Below are positions 6,305-6,833 of a stretch of 6,833 nt of DNA, in pieces; position 1 is the stretch's first letter; each line of letters begins with the position of its first letter. Source of the stretch: Methanosarcinaceae archaeon (GTDB lineage Archaea; Halobacteriota; Methanosarcinia; Methanosarcinales; Methanosarcinaceae); contig JAQVBP010000080.1 in NCBI GenBank assembly GCA_028690255.1, positions 6,203 to 13,035 on the forward strand, written 5' to 3'. Under the pieces are notes generated by a model. It did not search any database, was not told the origin of the DNA, and was given only the letters and a program-made list of their open reading frames with translations. A program made the translations under genes and the position numbers.

Positions 6305-6378
6305 TCACTTTTGTTTGGTTATTTTCCAGTTACACTGGAAATCCCACAAATTTCCAATTTGTGCGATCGCAAAAGTGA
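6305..6378. repeat. 74-base nested palindrome block
   Basis: An outer perfect 9-bp stem, TCACTTTTG (6305-6313) with CAAAAGTGA (6370-6378), encloses two perfect 8-bp hairpins with 3-base loops: TTTCCAGT/ACTGGAAA (6323-6341) and CACAAATT/AATTTGTG (6345-6363). The palindrome GCGATCGC (6363-6370) lies at their right edge. The strand could fold into a three-arm structure. No tRNA features (T-loop GTTCRA, anticodon arm) fit. Subterminal hairpins bound by a Y1 transposase are one possible explanation. Confidence 0.65.
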
Positions 6379-6426
6379 GTAAGATTAAAATGCATTATTA
6401 ATATATTAACGTTTTGAAAACCATTT

Positions 6427-6445
6427 ATTGGAAAGTGGACGCTTA
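6427..6445 (-). repeat. Inverted copy of the 253-271 segment
   Basis: The complement of 6427-6445 is TAAGCGTCCACTTTCCAAT, identical to 253-271 over 19 bases. Here 186 bases (6241-6426) separate it from the right-end segment, whereas copy 1 has none. The IS5-family element abuts its first TA. Confidence 0.8.
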
Positions 6446-6468
6446 GAGGCTGTCTGAATATTCACATT

Positions 6469-6833
<365 letters not shown>

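Larger units (their letters stand above)
6099..6308 (-). pseudogene. Possible C-terminal relic of a TnpB (IS200/IS605 OrfB) protein
   Basis: A 69-codon minus-strand frame begins with GTG at 6308 and reads NYKLITAGTAGRACGLVEFA early on. A T-x-G-T-x-G..ACG phrase shortly before the end is typical of TnpB C-termini after the last catalytic acid, and the coding DNA runs straight into the right-end hairpin (6203-6225), as in genuine tnpB elements. After the element boundary at 6195 the frame continues by chance into flanking DNA to TAA at 6099. The RuvC-like catalytic domain and zinc finger are absent, so this is at best the last 35-40 codons of a deleted gene. The assignment rests on a short motif plus context. 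Confidence 0.35.

Noticed and set aside
6305..6378. tRNA gene (74 bases, clover-like pairing)
   Set aside because: No T-loop GTTCRA, no anticodon arm and no conserved D-loop bases. The arms are simple palindromes.

Overview
The window most resembles a methanogenic archaeon of the Methanosarcina type. This is an inference from protein content (an archaeal CPSF/beta-CASP nuclease, a type IA topoisomerase with a C-terminal helix-hairpin-helix domain, and an archaeal Tsr3), from Shine-Dalgarno-led genes separated by long AT-rich, repeat-rich spacers, and from abundant insertion-sequence debris. No search was possible, so the genus is not proven.

Layout. Positions 1-317 hold mobile-element debris: two CTTTAG-loop hairpins of the kind found at IS200/IS605 (tnpB) right ends. 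Positions 318-699 show no convincing gene. Three confident genes follow, all on the minus strand and each with its own spacer: a CPSF-like beta-CASP ribonuclease (700-1941, TTG start), topA (2160-4409) and tsr3 (4958-5482). Between tsr3 and topA lies what looks like a decayed gene (about 4490-4893). From 5483 to 6194 there is mostly spacer with two weak small ORFs and a TTGGGAT repeat cluster. From 6195 to the right edge there is mobile DNA: a second, inverted copy of the IS200/IS605-type right end with a possible TnpB C-terminal remnant, a palindrome-rich block, and an IS5-family element running off the window whose transposase is broken by 22 uninterrupted CAAT units.

Function. The three intact genes are core information-processing genes (RNA cleavage or decay, DNA topology, rRNA modification). 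Spacing of 218 and 548 bases argues against a tight operon. Notable structure lies in the non-coding DNA: a 16-bp array in the nuclease leader that abuts its Shine-Dalgarno, a 10-bp TATA-containing array overlapping the 3' end of tsr3, and two inverted copies of one mobile-element end about 5.9 kb apart that bracket all three genes. The strongest oddity is the CAAT tract inside the transposase gene.
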